From assembly GCF_006783905.1 (NCBI RefSeq), contig NZ_VFPE01000002.1, positions 620,001 through 684,000 of the forward strand: 64,000 nt of DNA, in the 5' to 3' direction. Both the position numbers and the translations under genes were made by a program. The notes under the pieces are model-generated. The model had not been told where the DNA came from. It did not search any database and worked only from the letters and a program-made list of their open reading frames with translations. How positions within the stretch are numbered: the stretch's first letter is position 1; every line of letters starts with the position of its first letter. Source of the DNA: Microbacterium kyungheense (GTDB taxonomy: Bacteria > Actinomycetota > Actinomycetes > Actinomycetales > Microbacteriaceae). Below are positions 18,690 to 26,469 of this stretch, one piece after another.

Positions 18690-18890
18690 TTCTCACTCCT
18701 TCGGTGGGGCTCCAGCCGATTAGATCGTGGGATGCCGTGGAGGGGGATTGACAACGCCGGGTCGCCGGGAATGGCGGGGTGGTGGCATCCGTTGTAGACT
18801 GATGTGCTCGGTAGCCACGGCTGCCGGGGATTGGCAACTCCACAGTGTGACAACGGCCCTTCGACAGAAGGAACACCTCGAAAGAGGCAC

Positions 18891-19258
18891 GGGGATGATC
18901 GGTTTCGACATCGCCTGTGAATCTGCGAGAAGCGGGCCGAGGATGCAGGGTTATCTCGTGAACGCCCCCTGCAAACCAATAACTGCCGAAAAGAAGCAGT
19001 CCGACTTCGCCCTCGCTGCCTGAGCAGCGAGCCCGAGTCCGTCAATCCGTGACTGATCCCGTCACGGGTATTGGCGTCATTTAGGGATCTCGCTGCGTGA
19101 CGACGCCTGAGCGTCACGCGGGACTCTTATCAGGCTGGGCTCGTCGACTTAGGTGTCTGTGACAAAGGTCGGAGCCGAGCAGAACGCTCGCACAGACTGC
19201 GCCCGGAGAAGCCGCCGTTACTCAGCGATGGACGGGGGTTCGATTCCCCCCATCTCCA
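18891..19258 (+). ncRNA. ssrA: tmRNA (ssrA)
   Basis: The 5' end GGGGATGATCGGTTTCGAC and the 3' end GGGGTTCGATTCCCCC-CATCTCCA form the tRNA-like half: acceptor stem GGGGATG pairs with CATCTCC and the T-arm is canonical. The resume codon is GCC at 18985 and the open frame ends at TGA 19021, giving the degradation tag AEKKQSDFALAA, which ends in the protease-recognised ALAA. Pseudoknot-forming repeats follow the tag. The 3' CCA is not encoded (genome reads ACT), so it must be added after transcription. It works with SmpB to rescue stalled ribosomes. A TTGACA at 18748 and a TAGACT at 18795 lie upstream but are not correctly spaced to each other. Confidence 0.97.
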
Positions 19259-19275
19259 CTGCCGTTGTCATTCGA

Positions 19276-19321
19276 CGAAGGTCTCCACTTCCGCGTAATT
19301 CCGCGGAAGTTGAGGCCTTCG
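19276..19321 (+). terminator. ssrA terminator hairpin
   Basis: Two 20-nt arms (19276-19295 and 19302-19321) pair at 18 of 20 positions around a TAATTC loop. The cores ACTTCCGCG and CGCGGAAGT are perfect. It lies 17 bp past the tmRNA 3' end. Confidence 0.85.
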
Positions 19322-19350
19322 TTCGTTGTGTGCGAGGCGGCGCCAAACTG

Positions 19351-19372
19351 AATCGCCCACAAATCGCCCACA
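19351..19372. repeat. exact tandem direct repeat of 11 bp
   Basis: AATCGCCCACA occurs twice without spacer, at 19351-19361 and 19362-19372, about 95 bp beyond the tmRNA 3' end. Only two copies are present. Confidence 0.7.
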
Positions 19373-19533
19373 AACCGCTCGAGCATGTAGATCGAACACC
19401 GTGTCAAGCGTGGCGTCGCCGACAAGAGCTAGAGCGTCACGCGTCGCCAGCCGACGGGGCTGTCGGCCGGGGTGTTGGTTCGTCGTCCTAAGACGACAGC
19501 TTTTCGGACGGCGCGGCGGACAAAGAGGCAGAA

Positions 19534-19551
19534 TATGACTCTGAAGTCATA
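19534..19551. promoter_or_regulatory. palindromic candidate operator of the XRE/NTase pair
   Basis: TATGACT (19534-19540) and AGTCATA (19545-19551) are perfect inverted repeats around CTGA, ending 19 bp before the ATG of the XRE gene and probably overlapping its promoter. XRE-type antitoxins usually repress their own operon by binding such palindromes. Confidence 0.6.
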
Positions 19552-19570
19552 CTGCAGATCGGAGGGTGCA

Positions 19571-20143
19571 ATGACCGCTTCAACGCTCATCCGCGCCGCT
19601 CGCAAAAGTCGGCGACTCACGCAAAAGCAACTCGCAGAGCGAGCTCGCATCGATCAGAGCCGTGTTTCCAAATCTGAGGGTGGCCGCGATACGGAGTTCG
19701 GCACGGTAGAGCGATTGCTCGCAGGTGCGGGGCATCGGCTGTACTCCGCGCCTACCCAGCGCGACGACGCGGCGACCGCGGGCGAAGAGATCGGGCGTCG
19801 CCTGGCGGAGGGCGACAAGGACCGCGCTCTCCGTGCGCTCCTGCAGCTCAACGACAACCTGCTGGCCGAGCGAGGACTGGTGCGAGGAATTCTCGGACTC
19901 GCCGAGCCGGCATCGACGCAGCACCAAGTGTGGGATGCCGCGCTTGCCGGTCTCGTCGCCTGGCGGCTGCGCGAGGAAGGGCTGCCCGCACCTGAGTGGG
20001 TGTCCGATCCCAGCCGATATCTCCGTACGCCCGCGACGCTCGAGGTCGACCCGGCCGACCCGACTCCGCCCACGTCGGAAGTGCCCGACGAGTTCGCCGA
20101 GCGCGGCGTGCTCGTCTGGCGTGACACTTTCGCGAGCGTCTAA
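19571..20143 (+). CDS. XRE-family HTH protein, putative antitoxin
   Basis: The protein has 190 residues, starting at ATG 19571 with GGAGGG upstream. Residues about 1-60 form a Cro/CI helix-turn-helix (SRRLTQKQLAERARIDQSRV SKSE region). The rest is helical without a familiar domain, except a Trp/Leu-rich segment (WDAALAGLVAWRLREEGL). It lies three bases ahead of a nucleotidyltransferase-like gene. This pairing, regulator first and DUF-type nucleotidyltransferase second, is typical of AbiE/MenAT-like (type IV) toxin-antitoxin modules, where the first protein represses and counteracts the second. A palindrome sits in front of the pair. The antitoxin role is inferred from layout. Confidence 0.72.
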   Translation: MTASTLIRAARKSRRLTQKQLAERARIDQSRVSKSEGGRDTEFGTVERLLAGAGHRLYSAPTQRDDAATAGEEIGRRLAEGDKDRALRALLQLNDNLLAERGLVRGILGLAEPASTQHQVWDAALAGLVAWRLREEGLPAPEWVSDPSRYLRTPATLEVDPADPTPPTSEVPDEFAERGVLVWRDTFASV

Positions 20144-20145
20144 GC

Positions 20146-20730
20146 ATGGCGACGACTCTCGGCAGAGAGGACATCCTCGACGGGCTCAGGGCGCTCATCA
20201 CGGAGCTGCGTGCCTCTCGCCAGGTCGCAGGTATCCGGATCGTCGGCGGACCTGCTCTGGCGCTCCGCTATTTCGACCGTGGCACGACGCAGGATCTCGA
20301 CTCGCTCCACATCGATCCGGGAAGCGACGACGAAGTCACAGCGGCTGCCGCGAAGGTGGCTCAGTCCCGCGGGTGGGATCCAGGCTGGCTGAACTTCGAC
20401 GTCGAAAAGGCTGATGCGCTTCCCACGTTCGGCCGCAGGCCGGTCGAGTGGGAGACCATCTACGACCACGACGGCATCGTCATCCAGGTTGCGGCGAAGG
20501 AGGCGATGCTGGCGATGAAGCTGCGTGCCAACCGGCCCGGTCGCGATACCAACGACATCCGCCAGCTCCTGCGACTCTGCGACGTCACGACACTCGATGA
20601 AGCCGAAGAGCTCTACGAAGACTTCTATCCGGGGGATGCACTCTCGGACCGTGCCGTGAAGATGTTCGTCGCCATCCTCGAGGGCGGGCTGCCGGATGAG
20701 GTTCCCTCGCCGGGGCCGATCGACCTCTAG
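20146..20730 (+). CDS. nucleotidyltransferase-fold protein, AbiEii/DUF6036-like, putative toxin
   Basis: The protein has 194 residues. The region GIRIVGGPALALRYFDRGTT followed by QDLDSLHI resembles the GG...R.T.D(L/I)D core of the minimal nucleotidyltransferase fold found in AbiEii/MenT toxins. The later segment AAKEAMLAMKLRANRPGRDT, with a downstream NDIRQLLRLC, matches the conserved K.....R...D motif of that family. MenT-type enzymes add nucleotides to tRNA acceptor ends, and AbiEii is linked to phage abortive infection; which applies here is unknown. The arrangement of acidic residues around TQDLD is slightly different from the textbook D.D. It is cotranscribed with the XRE gene (3-bp gap). 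Confidence 0.7.
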   Translation: MATTLGREDILDGLRALITELRASRQVAGIRIVGGPALALRYFDRGTTQDLDSLHIDPGSDDEVTAAAAKVAQSRGWDPGWLNFDVEKADALPTFGRRPVEWETIYDHDGIVIQVAAKEAMLAMKLRANRPGRDTNDIRQLLRLCDVTTLDEAEELYEDFYPGDALSDRAVKMFVAILEGGLPDEVPSPGPIDL

Positions 20731-20827
20731 CGACGCGATCGAGATGACACCTCGATGAGTGCTCCGACGGCGAGAGGACAGTGGTCGGACCCGCCTCCGT
20801 TCCCGCCCGCTCGCTCGCTCTTAGCGC

Positions 20828-21166
20828 ATGTCGTGCGATCTCGATGCAGACCCCACATCGAAGCTGCGCACCGCCCTGTCAGCATCCCGCGCCCCGACGG
20901 CGATCGTGGCGAACCACGACGAACTCGCGTCCCGGGCCCTGAGGGGCCTCGTTCGCGAGGGACTGTGGGTGCCCGACGACGTCGCGATCATGGGGTTCGA
21001 CGATGGACCGCTCGCCGAGGGCCTCGGGTTGACGACCGTGCGTCAGCCGTTCGAGGAGTCGGGTCGCGCAGCGCTCGATCTCCTGCCCGGCATGATCGCC
21101 GGAACCGGTGCTGCCGTGGGTCGCGTGGATCTGCTGCCCTCGCTCGTCGTACGAGGCAGCACCTGA
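20828..21166 (+). pseudogene. 3' remnant of a LacI-family regulator gene
   Basis: About 100 codons encode the C-terminal end of a LacI-type sensor domain: PTAIVANHDELASRALRGL, then VPDDVAIMGFDDGPLAEGL, and a closing VDLLPSLVVRGST. The HTH and the first two thirds of the sensor are missing, and the sequence before about 20850 has no similarity to the family. The remnant lies directly after the XRE/NTase pair. Confidence 0.75.
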
Positions 21167-21233
21167 CACGACTGCGGATCGCCGTCGTGCGCTGACGCGA
21201 TGGAGCGCCTACCCACGTGGCACACTGACGCTT

Positions 21234-21440
21234 GTGCTTGGAAACCTAGGCGGATGGCACCTGCTCATCCTCTCCGTCGTTTGGATCGTCCCCTTTGTGA
21301 TCACTGTCGTGAGCATCGCCCGAAATCGCGTCGCTTCGGGGACGGCCAAGGCTGTCTGGGTGCTCATCCCTCTGCTGTTCCCATGGCTTGGCTTGATCCT
21401 GTGGTTCACGATCGGTCGCAAGCCGGCCCCGGCGCGGTAA
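21234..21440 (+). CDS. small two-helix membrane protein with PLDc_N-like domain
   Basis: About 68 residues starting at GTG 21234. Two transmembrane helices (HLLILSVVWIVPFVITVVSI and VLIPLLFPWLGLILWFTIG) and the ending WFTIGRKPAPAR match the phospholipase-D nuclease N-terminal (PLDc_N) family, small membrane proteins of unknown role. There is no clear ribosome-binding site, and upstream GTG/ATG codons are possible, so the start is uncertain. Confidence 0.68.
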   Translation: MLGNLGGWHLLILSVVWIVPFVITVVSIARNRVASGTAKAVWVLIPLLFPWLGLILWFTIGRKPAPAR

Positions 21441-21775
21441 ACGGAGACCGTCGGAATCAGCCTGTGCCGACCCCCGCCACCGCCGAGCGCGCGGATGCCG
21501 GTCGCCCGGCGCGCGATGCGTCGGCCACACTTGCCTACGGTCGGTATCCATCCCTGCGTGCGGGCCGCTGCATCCGCAGCGACCTTCTCCATGCCTGATG
21601 GTCTCCATTCCCCCGGTCGAGTACGAGAACCCGACGATCGGCTTTCGCGGACGGTACCGGTTCGGCGCGCGCGCCCGGCCAGACAGCGACGCGTATTCAG
21701 CGTGCTCCGCCGTGGCTGCCGTCGAGCGCGGGATCATAGTCGTCACGTCGCCACAGAGCGGCCCCAGTCGGGGTG
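21441..21775. other. non-coding stretch, no supportable feature
   Basis: Short open frames on both strands show no RBS and no family similarity. It separates the PLDc_N-like gene from the convergent RidA gene. I see no promoter or repeat I would defend. Confidence 0.5.
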
Positions 21776-22156
21776 TCACGCGGTGACGGCGGTCATCCGA
21801 ATGGACACGAGGATGCCGGGCAACTCGACACCGAGCTTCGCAACGTACCGCGCTGGCGGGGCCGACGGGAACCACTGTGCGAACTCTTCGTTGAGGCCCG
21901 TGAAGTCCTCGGGCTTCGCGAGGAGGACGCCGACCTCTACGACATCATCGAGTCCGGCGCCAGCCGCTTTCAAGACCGTCTCGCAGTTCGCGAACGCCTG
22001 TCGTGTCTGCTGCTGGACGGTGTCTCCGACGATGGCACCCGTGGCAACGTCTACGCCCACCATGCCCGAAACGACCACGTGAGTGCCCGCGCGCACCGCC
22101 TGACTGTACAGCGGCGAACTCGGCGCGTCCGGCGTGGTGATGATCTCCCTGGGCAT
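21776..22156 (-). CDS. RidA family protein
   Basis: The 126-residue protein starts at ATG 22156 (MPREIITTPDAPSSPLYSQA) with AGGAGG six bases upstream. RidA proteins are trimeric deaminases that hydrolyse reactive enamine/imine intermediates; family landmarks are the SQAVRAGTHVVVSGMVGVD segment, the central QQQTRQAFANCETVLKAAG helix and the final IRMTAV strand. The usual catalytic Arg lies in the C-terminal region (SIRMTAVT), which is retained. It is a stand-alone gene within the accessory stretch. Confidence 0.88.
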   Translation of the reverse strand: MPREIITTPDAPSSPLYSQAVRAGTHVVVSGMVGVDVATGAIVGDTVQQQTRQAFANCETVLKAAGAGLDDVVEVGVLLAKPEDFTGLNEEFAQWFPSAPPARYVAKLGVELPGILVSIRMTAVTA

Positions 22157-22303
22157 GGCGAGCCTCCTCGCTAGGCGTAATGCCTTTGCTGTGCATGGTC
22201 CCAGACGATCCCACGCAGTTCCAGGGCTCACGCTCGATGCGCCGCATGTGATGCGGACGCGGACGGCAGTGGATCACCGCGCCGAATGTGCTGACGCCAA
22301 AAC

Positions 22304-22522
22304 GTGAACGTTCCGGCTCCGATTGCGCGTGCCGGACTGAAGCGTGCTTCCGATACCCAGCCCGCGCCGCATCCCGTATTGCTCCCACTCGCCGTCTCGG
22401 ATCGGGATCTGTCGACCGACGCGTTGTGGACGCGCGGCGTAGCCGGTGACAGTATGGCCTTCGGGCTCATCCTCGACGCGCGCCAGGACCGGGTGTTCCG
22501 TCACGCCTGCCGCATCTTGTAG
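22304..22522 (+). pseudogene. 5' remnant of an ECF sigma-factor gene
   Basis: The last 30 codons before the stop at 22520-22522 encode GDSMAFGLILDARQDRVFRH ACRIL, the region-2.1 start of group-4 sigma factors (consensus D..AF..lfd.h..rVf.hA.rLl). Nothing of regions 2.2-4 follows. The frame ahead, from ATG 22304, is not recognisable. It is a truncated gene rather than a small protein. Confidence 0.6.
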
Positions 22523-22541
22523 AACGCCATCGGCGTTCGGG

Positions 22542-22898
22542 TCAGTAGCGCCCCTTGCTCAGGTCTACGAGGACCAGTCGATTGCCGAACGGATCCTCGA
22601 CGATGGCGACCCTGCCGACCGGTATGTTCCGGATCTCAGTGACGAGACGGCCGCCCGCCTGCACGATGTCGGCAGCCCGGTCCGCGGAATTCACCAGCCA
22701 ATTGGCCTCAGCGGGAAGCGTCGTCGAGAGCACGATCTCGGTCTCGCTGTCTGGACAGCGCAAGCCCACTTGACCGACGGCATCGTTGCGCCAGAGCACC
22801 TCGTGCCCGAGGAGGTCACCGTAGAAGGAGAGTCCCACATCGAGTGTAGGGACGGTGAAGGTGACGGCGTCGACCGCTCGAAGAAGTGGCTCGCTCAT
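22542..22898 (-). CDS. VOC family (glyoxalase-like) protein
   Basis: A 118-residue single-domain protein of the vicinal oxygen chelate superfamily, with the two beta-alpha-beta-beta-beta units visible: VTFTVPTLDVGLSFYGDLLG at the start and VAIVEDPFGNRLVLVDL at the end, the latter carrying the metal-binding Glu/Asp-containing EDPFGN motif. Such proteins are metal-dependent enzymes or binding/resistance proteins; the substrate is unknown. ATG at 22898. Monocistronic. Confidence 0.83.
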   Translation of the reverse strand: MSEPLLRAVDAVTFTVPTLDVGLSFYGDLLGHEVLWRNDAVGQVGLRCPDSETEIVLSTTLPAEANWLVNSADRAADIVQAGGRLVTEIRNIPVGRVAIVEDPFGNRLVLVDLSKGRY

Positions 22899-22995
22899 CC
22901 GTCCGGTCTACCCTCGGACGGCACGAGACGCCAGTGCATCGTTTCGACTGCTCGGCGGGGCGGACTCTCAGCACCGTCCAGCATCACGGCATCCG

Positions 22996-24333
22996 CTACG
23001 GGGCGTCCCAGAGGCGATCGATCGGGACGTCGTCGCCCAGGACGCGGCACGCGGCGCGGTGGCCCGAGAGCATCGCGGCCGGGACGGTGGCGGGGTCATC
23101 GGTCCAGGTGGCTTCACCCGCGAGATGCAGGATGCCGCCGATCGGGGTGGCGAGGTCGTCGTGGTCGGCGGTGGTCGAGCCCACGGTCATGTAGGCGTAC
23201 GAGCCGAGTGAGAACGGGTCGTCCTGCCACGCGGTGATGTCGACGCGGGTCGGCTGCTCGACGTGATCGCCGTACAGCCGGCGCAGCTGCGCGAGGACGG
23301 ATTCGACGACGTCGCATTCGGCCCAGCGGCGCGTCGCGATCGCGGCAGGACCCGCGGCGAAGGTGAGCAGCGTGGGGACTGCGTGCAGAGCGGTGAGGTC
23401 GTACCAGGAGTGCCACCACACGCCCTCGGGACCCTGCTGGCGGATGGCGTAGACGTCGTCGTCCCAGAACCTGGCCGGAAAGCGCAGGAACACCTTCTCG
23501 AAGGCGTTCATCCGCAACCGAGCGAGGGCCCCGCCGACGGGCTCTGGCAGCGGCGGCTCGATGACGAAGGCGTCGGACTGCAGCACGCCCACGGGCACCG
23601 TCACGATCGCGCTGTCGGCCGTGAAGGTGGCGCGGTCCGTGGTCACGGTCACCGATCCTCGCGACCAGTCCACGTGCGACACGATGTGCTGCAGCCGGAC
23701 GTCGAGCCCTTCCGCCAGTCGAGCCGGCAGCGCGTCGTACCCGTCCGGGAAGACGACTTCGTCCCCGTCGATCGAATCGTCGTCGAGTCCGTGCGCCGCG
23801 AGATCCGCGATCCAGGCGCCGTACTGCTCCTCCGAACGATGCTCCAGGTACTCGCGCACCCGCTGCGTCCGCTCGTCGTCCCAGTCCTGCAGCGCGAGGG
23901 CGCGATCGGTGACGTCGCGGTACGACTCGTCGGGGCCCGACGCCGCCACGACGTCGACCAGCGCCGCGTCGACGGCTCGGATGTCGTCGATGAAGCGCCG
24001 GGCGGCGGCATCCGTCAACCTTTTGCCATCCAGGCCGTAGTACGCGATCGGACGGCTGTCGGGCTGGTACCCGCCCACCGTGAACTCGACCGTGCGCATG
24101 CCAAAGGCTTCGGCCGCGGCGGCGACCGGGCTCCCTATGACGCCGTGGATCCACGAGGCGCCGAGGTCGGTCGCGAGCCCGTCGACCCGGTCGGTGACCA
24201 CGCGGCCGCCGACGCGGTCACGCGCTTCGAGGACCACCACCCTGCGCCCCGAGCCGACCAGCAGCTTGGCCGCAGAGAGCCCGGCGACACCGGCGCCGAC
24301 GACGATCGTGTCGAGATGTTCCACGTTCGCCAT
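22996..24333 (-). CDS. flavin-dependent amine oxidase family protein
   Basis: The 445-residue protein starts at ATG 24333 (MANVEHLDTIVVGAGVAGLS). The FAD-binding motif is VVGAGVAGLSAAKLL, followed by LEARDRVGGRV, the hallmark of monoamine/polyamine oxidases. SWIHGVIGSP and the C-terminal HLAGEATWTDDPATVPAAML, containing the flavin-contacting segment, complete the family pattern. It would oxidise an amine or polyamine with release of hydrogen peroxide. No signal peptide is seen, so it should be cytoplasmic. The gene is divergent from the ABC-F gene with a 59-bp gap. Confidence 0.88.
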   Translation of the reverse strand: MANVEHLDTIVVGAGVAGLSAAKLLVGSGRRVVVLEARDRVGGRVVTDRVDGLATDLGASWIHGVIGSPVAAAAEAFGMRTVEFTVGGYQPDSRPIAYYGLDGKRLTDAAARRFIDDIRAVDAALVDVVAASGPDESYRDVTDRALALQDWDDERTQRVREYLEHRSEEQYGAWIADLAAHGLDDDSIDGDEVVFPDGYDALPARLAEGLDVRLQHIVSHVDWSRGSVTVTTDRATFTADSAIVTVPVGVLQSDAFVIEPPLPEPVGGALARLRMNAFEKVFLRFPARFWDDDVYAIRQQGPEGVWWHSWYDLTALHAVPTLLTFAAGPAAIATRRWAECDVVESVLAQLRRLYGDHVEQPTRVDITAWQDDPFSLGSYAYMTVGSTTADHDDLATPIGGILHLAGEATWTDDPATVPAAMLSGHRAACRVLGDDVPIDRLWDAP

Positions 24334-24392
24334 CCTCGCGCACGCCGGTGCTCGTCGCCGACCCGCGCTGCGCGCGCTGAGAGAATCGAAGC

Positions 24393-26057
24393 ATGACCGC
24401 AACACTCGTGGCCCGCGGGCTGGCCGGCGGGTACGGCCACCGCACGCTCTTCGACTCGCTCGATCTGACAGTGGCCGCGGGCGACGTCGTCGGTGTGGTC
24501 GGCGCCAACGGCGCCGGGAAGTCCACGCTGCTGCGCCTTCTCGCAGGAATCGACGAGCCGCAGGCCGGCTCCGTGACCTTCTCACCGGCGGACGCGTTCG
24601 TCGGCTGGCTGCCGCAGGAGCACGAGTGCATCGAGGGCGAGTCGGTCGCGGACTACATCGCCCGGCGGACGGGCTGCGCGCAGGCGACGAGGGACATGGA
24701 TGACGCGGCCGCCGCCCTCGGCGACCCATCACTGTCGGTCGGCGATGCCGATCCCGCCGACGTGTACTCGGCGGCGCTCGACCGCTGGCTGGCCAGCGGC
24801 GCCGCCGACCTCGACGAGCGGCTCCCCGTCGTCCTCGCCGACCTCGGCCTGGACCTCGGCGGGACGCCTGCCGACCAGGCGACCATGCTGTCGCTCTCGG
24901 GCGGTCAGGCCGCCCGTGTCGGCCTGGCCGCGCTCCTGCTCTCACGGTTCGACATCGTCCTGCTGGACGAGCCCACCAACGATCTCGACCTCGACGGACT
25001 CGAGCGGCTGGAGGCGTTCGTGCGAGGACTGCGCGGCGGAGTGGTGCTGGTCAGTCACGACCGCGAATTCCTCGCGCGCAGCGTCACGCGCGTGCTGGAA
25101 CTCGACCTCGCGCAGCATTCGAACCGGGTCTTCGGCGGTGGCTACGACGCGTACCTCGAAGAGCGGGAGACCGTCCGGCGGCATGCGCGCGAGAGGTACG
25201 ACGAGTTCGCGGGCAAGAAGGCCGACCTCGTCGCGCGGGCGCGCACGCAGCGCGAGTGGTCGAGCCAGGGCGTCCGCAACGCGATGAGGAAGTCGCCCGA
25301 CAACGACAAGATCCGTCGCAAGGCGGCGATGGAGTCCAGCGAGAAGCAGGCGCAGAAGGTGCGCCAGATGGAGAGCCGGATCGCTCAGCTCGAAGAGGTC
25401 GAGGAGCCCCGCAAGGAGTGGCGGCTCGAGTTCACCATCGGCGCGTCGCCGCGGTCGAGCACCGTCGTCTCGACACTGGGCGCGGCAGTCCTGCGGCAGG
25501 GTGGGTTCACCCTCGGCCCGGTGTCGCTGCAGGTGAACGCGGGGGAGCGGATCGGCATCACAGGCCCCAACGGCGCCGGCAAGTCGACGCTTCTTCGAGC
25601 GCTGCTGGGCAGGCAGCAGCCTGACGAGGGGACCGCGAGCCTCGGCGCGAACGTCGAGATCGGCGAGATCGATCAGGCGCGGTCGCTCCTGGTCGGCGAA
25701 CAGCCGCTCGCGACCGCGTTCGAGGAGCTCGTGCCGTCGATGGAATCGGGCGAGGTTCGGACGCTGCTCGCGAAGTTCGGTCTCAAAGCCGACCATGTGG
25801 GCCGACCGGTCGGCGAACTGTCTCCGGGTGAGCGCACCCGCGCAGCGCTCGCACTCCTCCAGGGCCGCGGCGTGAACGTCCTGGTACTGGACGAGCCGAC
25901 GAACCACCTCGATCTGCCGGCGATCGAGCAGCTGGAGCAGGCGCTGGCGTCGTACCGCGGGACCTTGCTTCTGGTCACTCACGACCGGCGGATGCTCGAC
26001 GCCGTCGAACTCGACCGGCGCTGGCGGGTCGACGGCAGCCGCGTCACCGAACTCTAG
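24393..26057 (+). CDS. ABC-F family ATPase (ribosome-associated or antibiotic-resistance type)
   Basis: The 554-residue protein contains two ABC domains without membrane segments: domain 1 with GANGAGKSTLL, LSGGQAARVGLAALLLS and LLDEPTNDLD; domain 2 with GPNGAGKSTLL, LSPGERTRAALALL and LVLDEPTNHLD. A charged linker of about 80 residues (KKADLVARARTQREW ... KAAMESSEKQAQKVRQME) corresponds to the P-site interaction motif. ABC-F proteins act on the ribosome E-site to relieve stalling or displace antibiotics. This short-linker type resembles the Msr/Lsa-related resistance and EttA-like groups, but the drug cannot be named. GAGAAT six bases before the ATG suggests leaderless transcription. Confidence 0.92.
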   Translation: MTATLVARGLAGGYGHRTLFDSLDLTVAAGDVVGVVGANGAGKSTLLRLLAGIDEPQAGSVTFSPADAFVGWLPQEHECIEGESVADYIARRTGCAQATRDMDDAAAALGDPSLSVGDADPADVYSAALDRWLASGAADLDERLPVVLADLGLDLGGTPADQATMLSLSGGQAARVGLAALLLSRFDIVLLDEPTNDLDLDGLERLEAFVRGLRGGVVLVSHDREFLARSVTRVLELDLAQHSNRVFGGGYDAYLEERETVRRHARERYDEFAGKKADLVARARTQREWSSQGVRNAMRKSPDNDKIRRKAAMESSEKQAQKVRQMESRIAQLEEVEEPRKEWRLEFTIGASPRSSTVVSTLGAAVLRQGGFTLGPVSLQVNAGERIGITGPNGAGKSTLLRALLGRQQPDEGTASLGANVEIGEIDQARSLLVGEQPLATAFEELVPSMESGEVRTLLAKFGLKADHVGRPVGELSPGERTRAALALLQGRGVNVLVLDEPTNHLDLPAIEQLEQALASYRGTLLLVTHDRRMLDAVELDRRWRVDGSRVTEL

Positions 26058-26069
26058 ACGGCGCCCGCC

Positions 26070-26420
26070 TCATCGGCCCTGGCGCTTCTTGAACGGCCTC
26101 GGCTGGCCCTTCACGACAGGGGCGCGACCCTTGCCCTTCGACGCCTTGGCCTTGCCGCCCGCCGGCACCGCGGGCTTGGCGACCGGTGCCGGGGCGTCCG
26201 CGATCCGCTGCCGAGCCTCGGCCAGAAGCAGCGTTCCCGGCGCGGTCAGCGACCACCCGGACTTGCTGCGCGTGAAGAGGGGATGCCCCACCTCGGCTTC
26301 GAGCTTCTCGATGGTCGAGGAGAGCGCGGCCATCGGCATCCCGAGCGCCTCCGCGGCGCGCGGAACGTGCAGACCGTTGTCGACGACGGCGACGAACTGC
26401 TCGAGCTGGGTGGGCTTCAC
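26070..26420 (-). CDS. LysR-type HTH-only protein with basic C-terminal tail
   Basis: A 116-residue protein starting at GTG 26420. Residues 1-65 match the LysR DNA-binding domain (LEQFVAVVDNGLHVPRAAEA ... LEAEVGHPLFTRSKSGWSLT). The effector domain of about 200 residues that LysR regulators normally carry is absent. Instead the protein ends with a Lys/Arg/Pro-rich tail (KASKGKGRAPVVKGQPRPFK). The frame ends cleanly and keeps high coding bias, so this looks like a real short protein rather than a pseudogene. It may act as a nucleoid-type or DNA-bridging protein; inference only. It converges with the ABC-F gene, and the IS256 remnant lies about 50 bp upstream of its start. Confidence 0.7.
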   Translation of the reverse strand: MKPTQLEQFVAVVDNGLHVPRAAEALGMPMAALSSTIEKLEAEVGHPLFTRSKSGWSLTAPGTLLLAEARQRIADAPAPVAKPAVPAGGKAKASKGKGRAPVVKGQPRPFKKRQGR

Positions 26421-26469
26421 GGTGGGGCCTTTCGCGCGTGGTGTCGTCGGATGTCATCGACGTCTCGCC

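Larger units (their letters stand above)
19259..19570. other. non-coding stretch between ssrA and the accessory island
   Basis: Apart from the ssrA terminator, it holds an exact tandem 11-bp repeat (19351-19372), two small hairpins (CCGAC/GTCGG at 19451-19466; GTCGTC/GACGAC at 19482-19497 followed by CAGCTTTT) and the palindrome before the XRE gene. I see no gene. The 3' side of tmRNA genes is a common integration site, so some of this may be scar sequence. Confidence 0.5.

Noticed and set aside
18748-18800. TTGACA at 18748 and TAGACT at 18795 as one ssrA promoter
   Set aside because: The spacing is 41 bp, far from the 16-19 bp of sigma-70 promoters. TAGACT may be the true -10 with a weak -35, but I cannot show it.
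19222-19425. Minus-strand frame next to ssrA as the end of an integrase
   Set aside because: The short peptide (RFVGDLWAIQFGAASH) lacks the Arg-His-Arg-Tyr active-site motifs, and part of it reads through the ssrA terminator.
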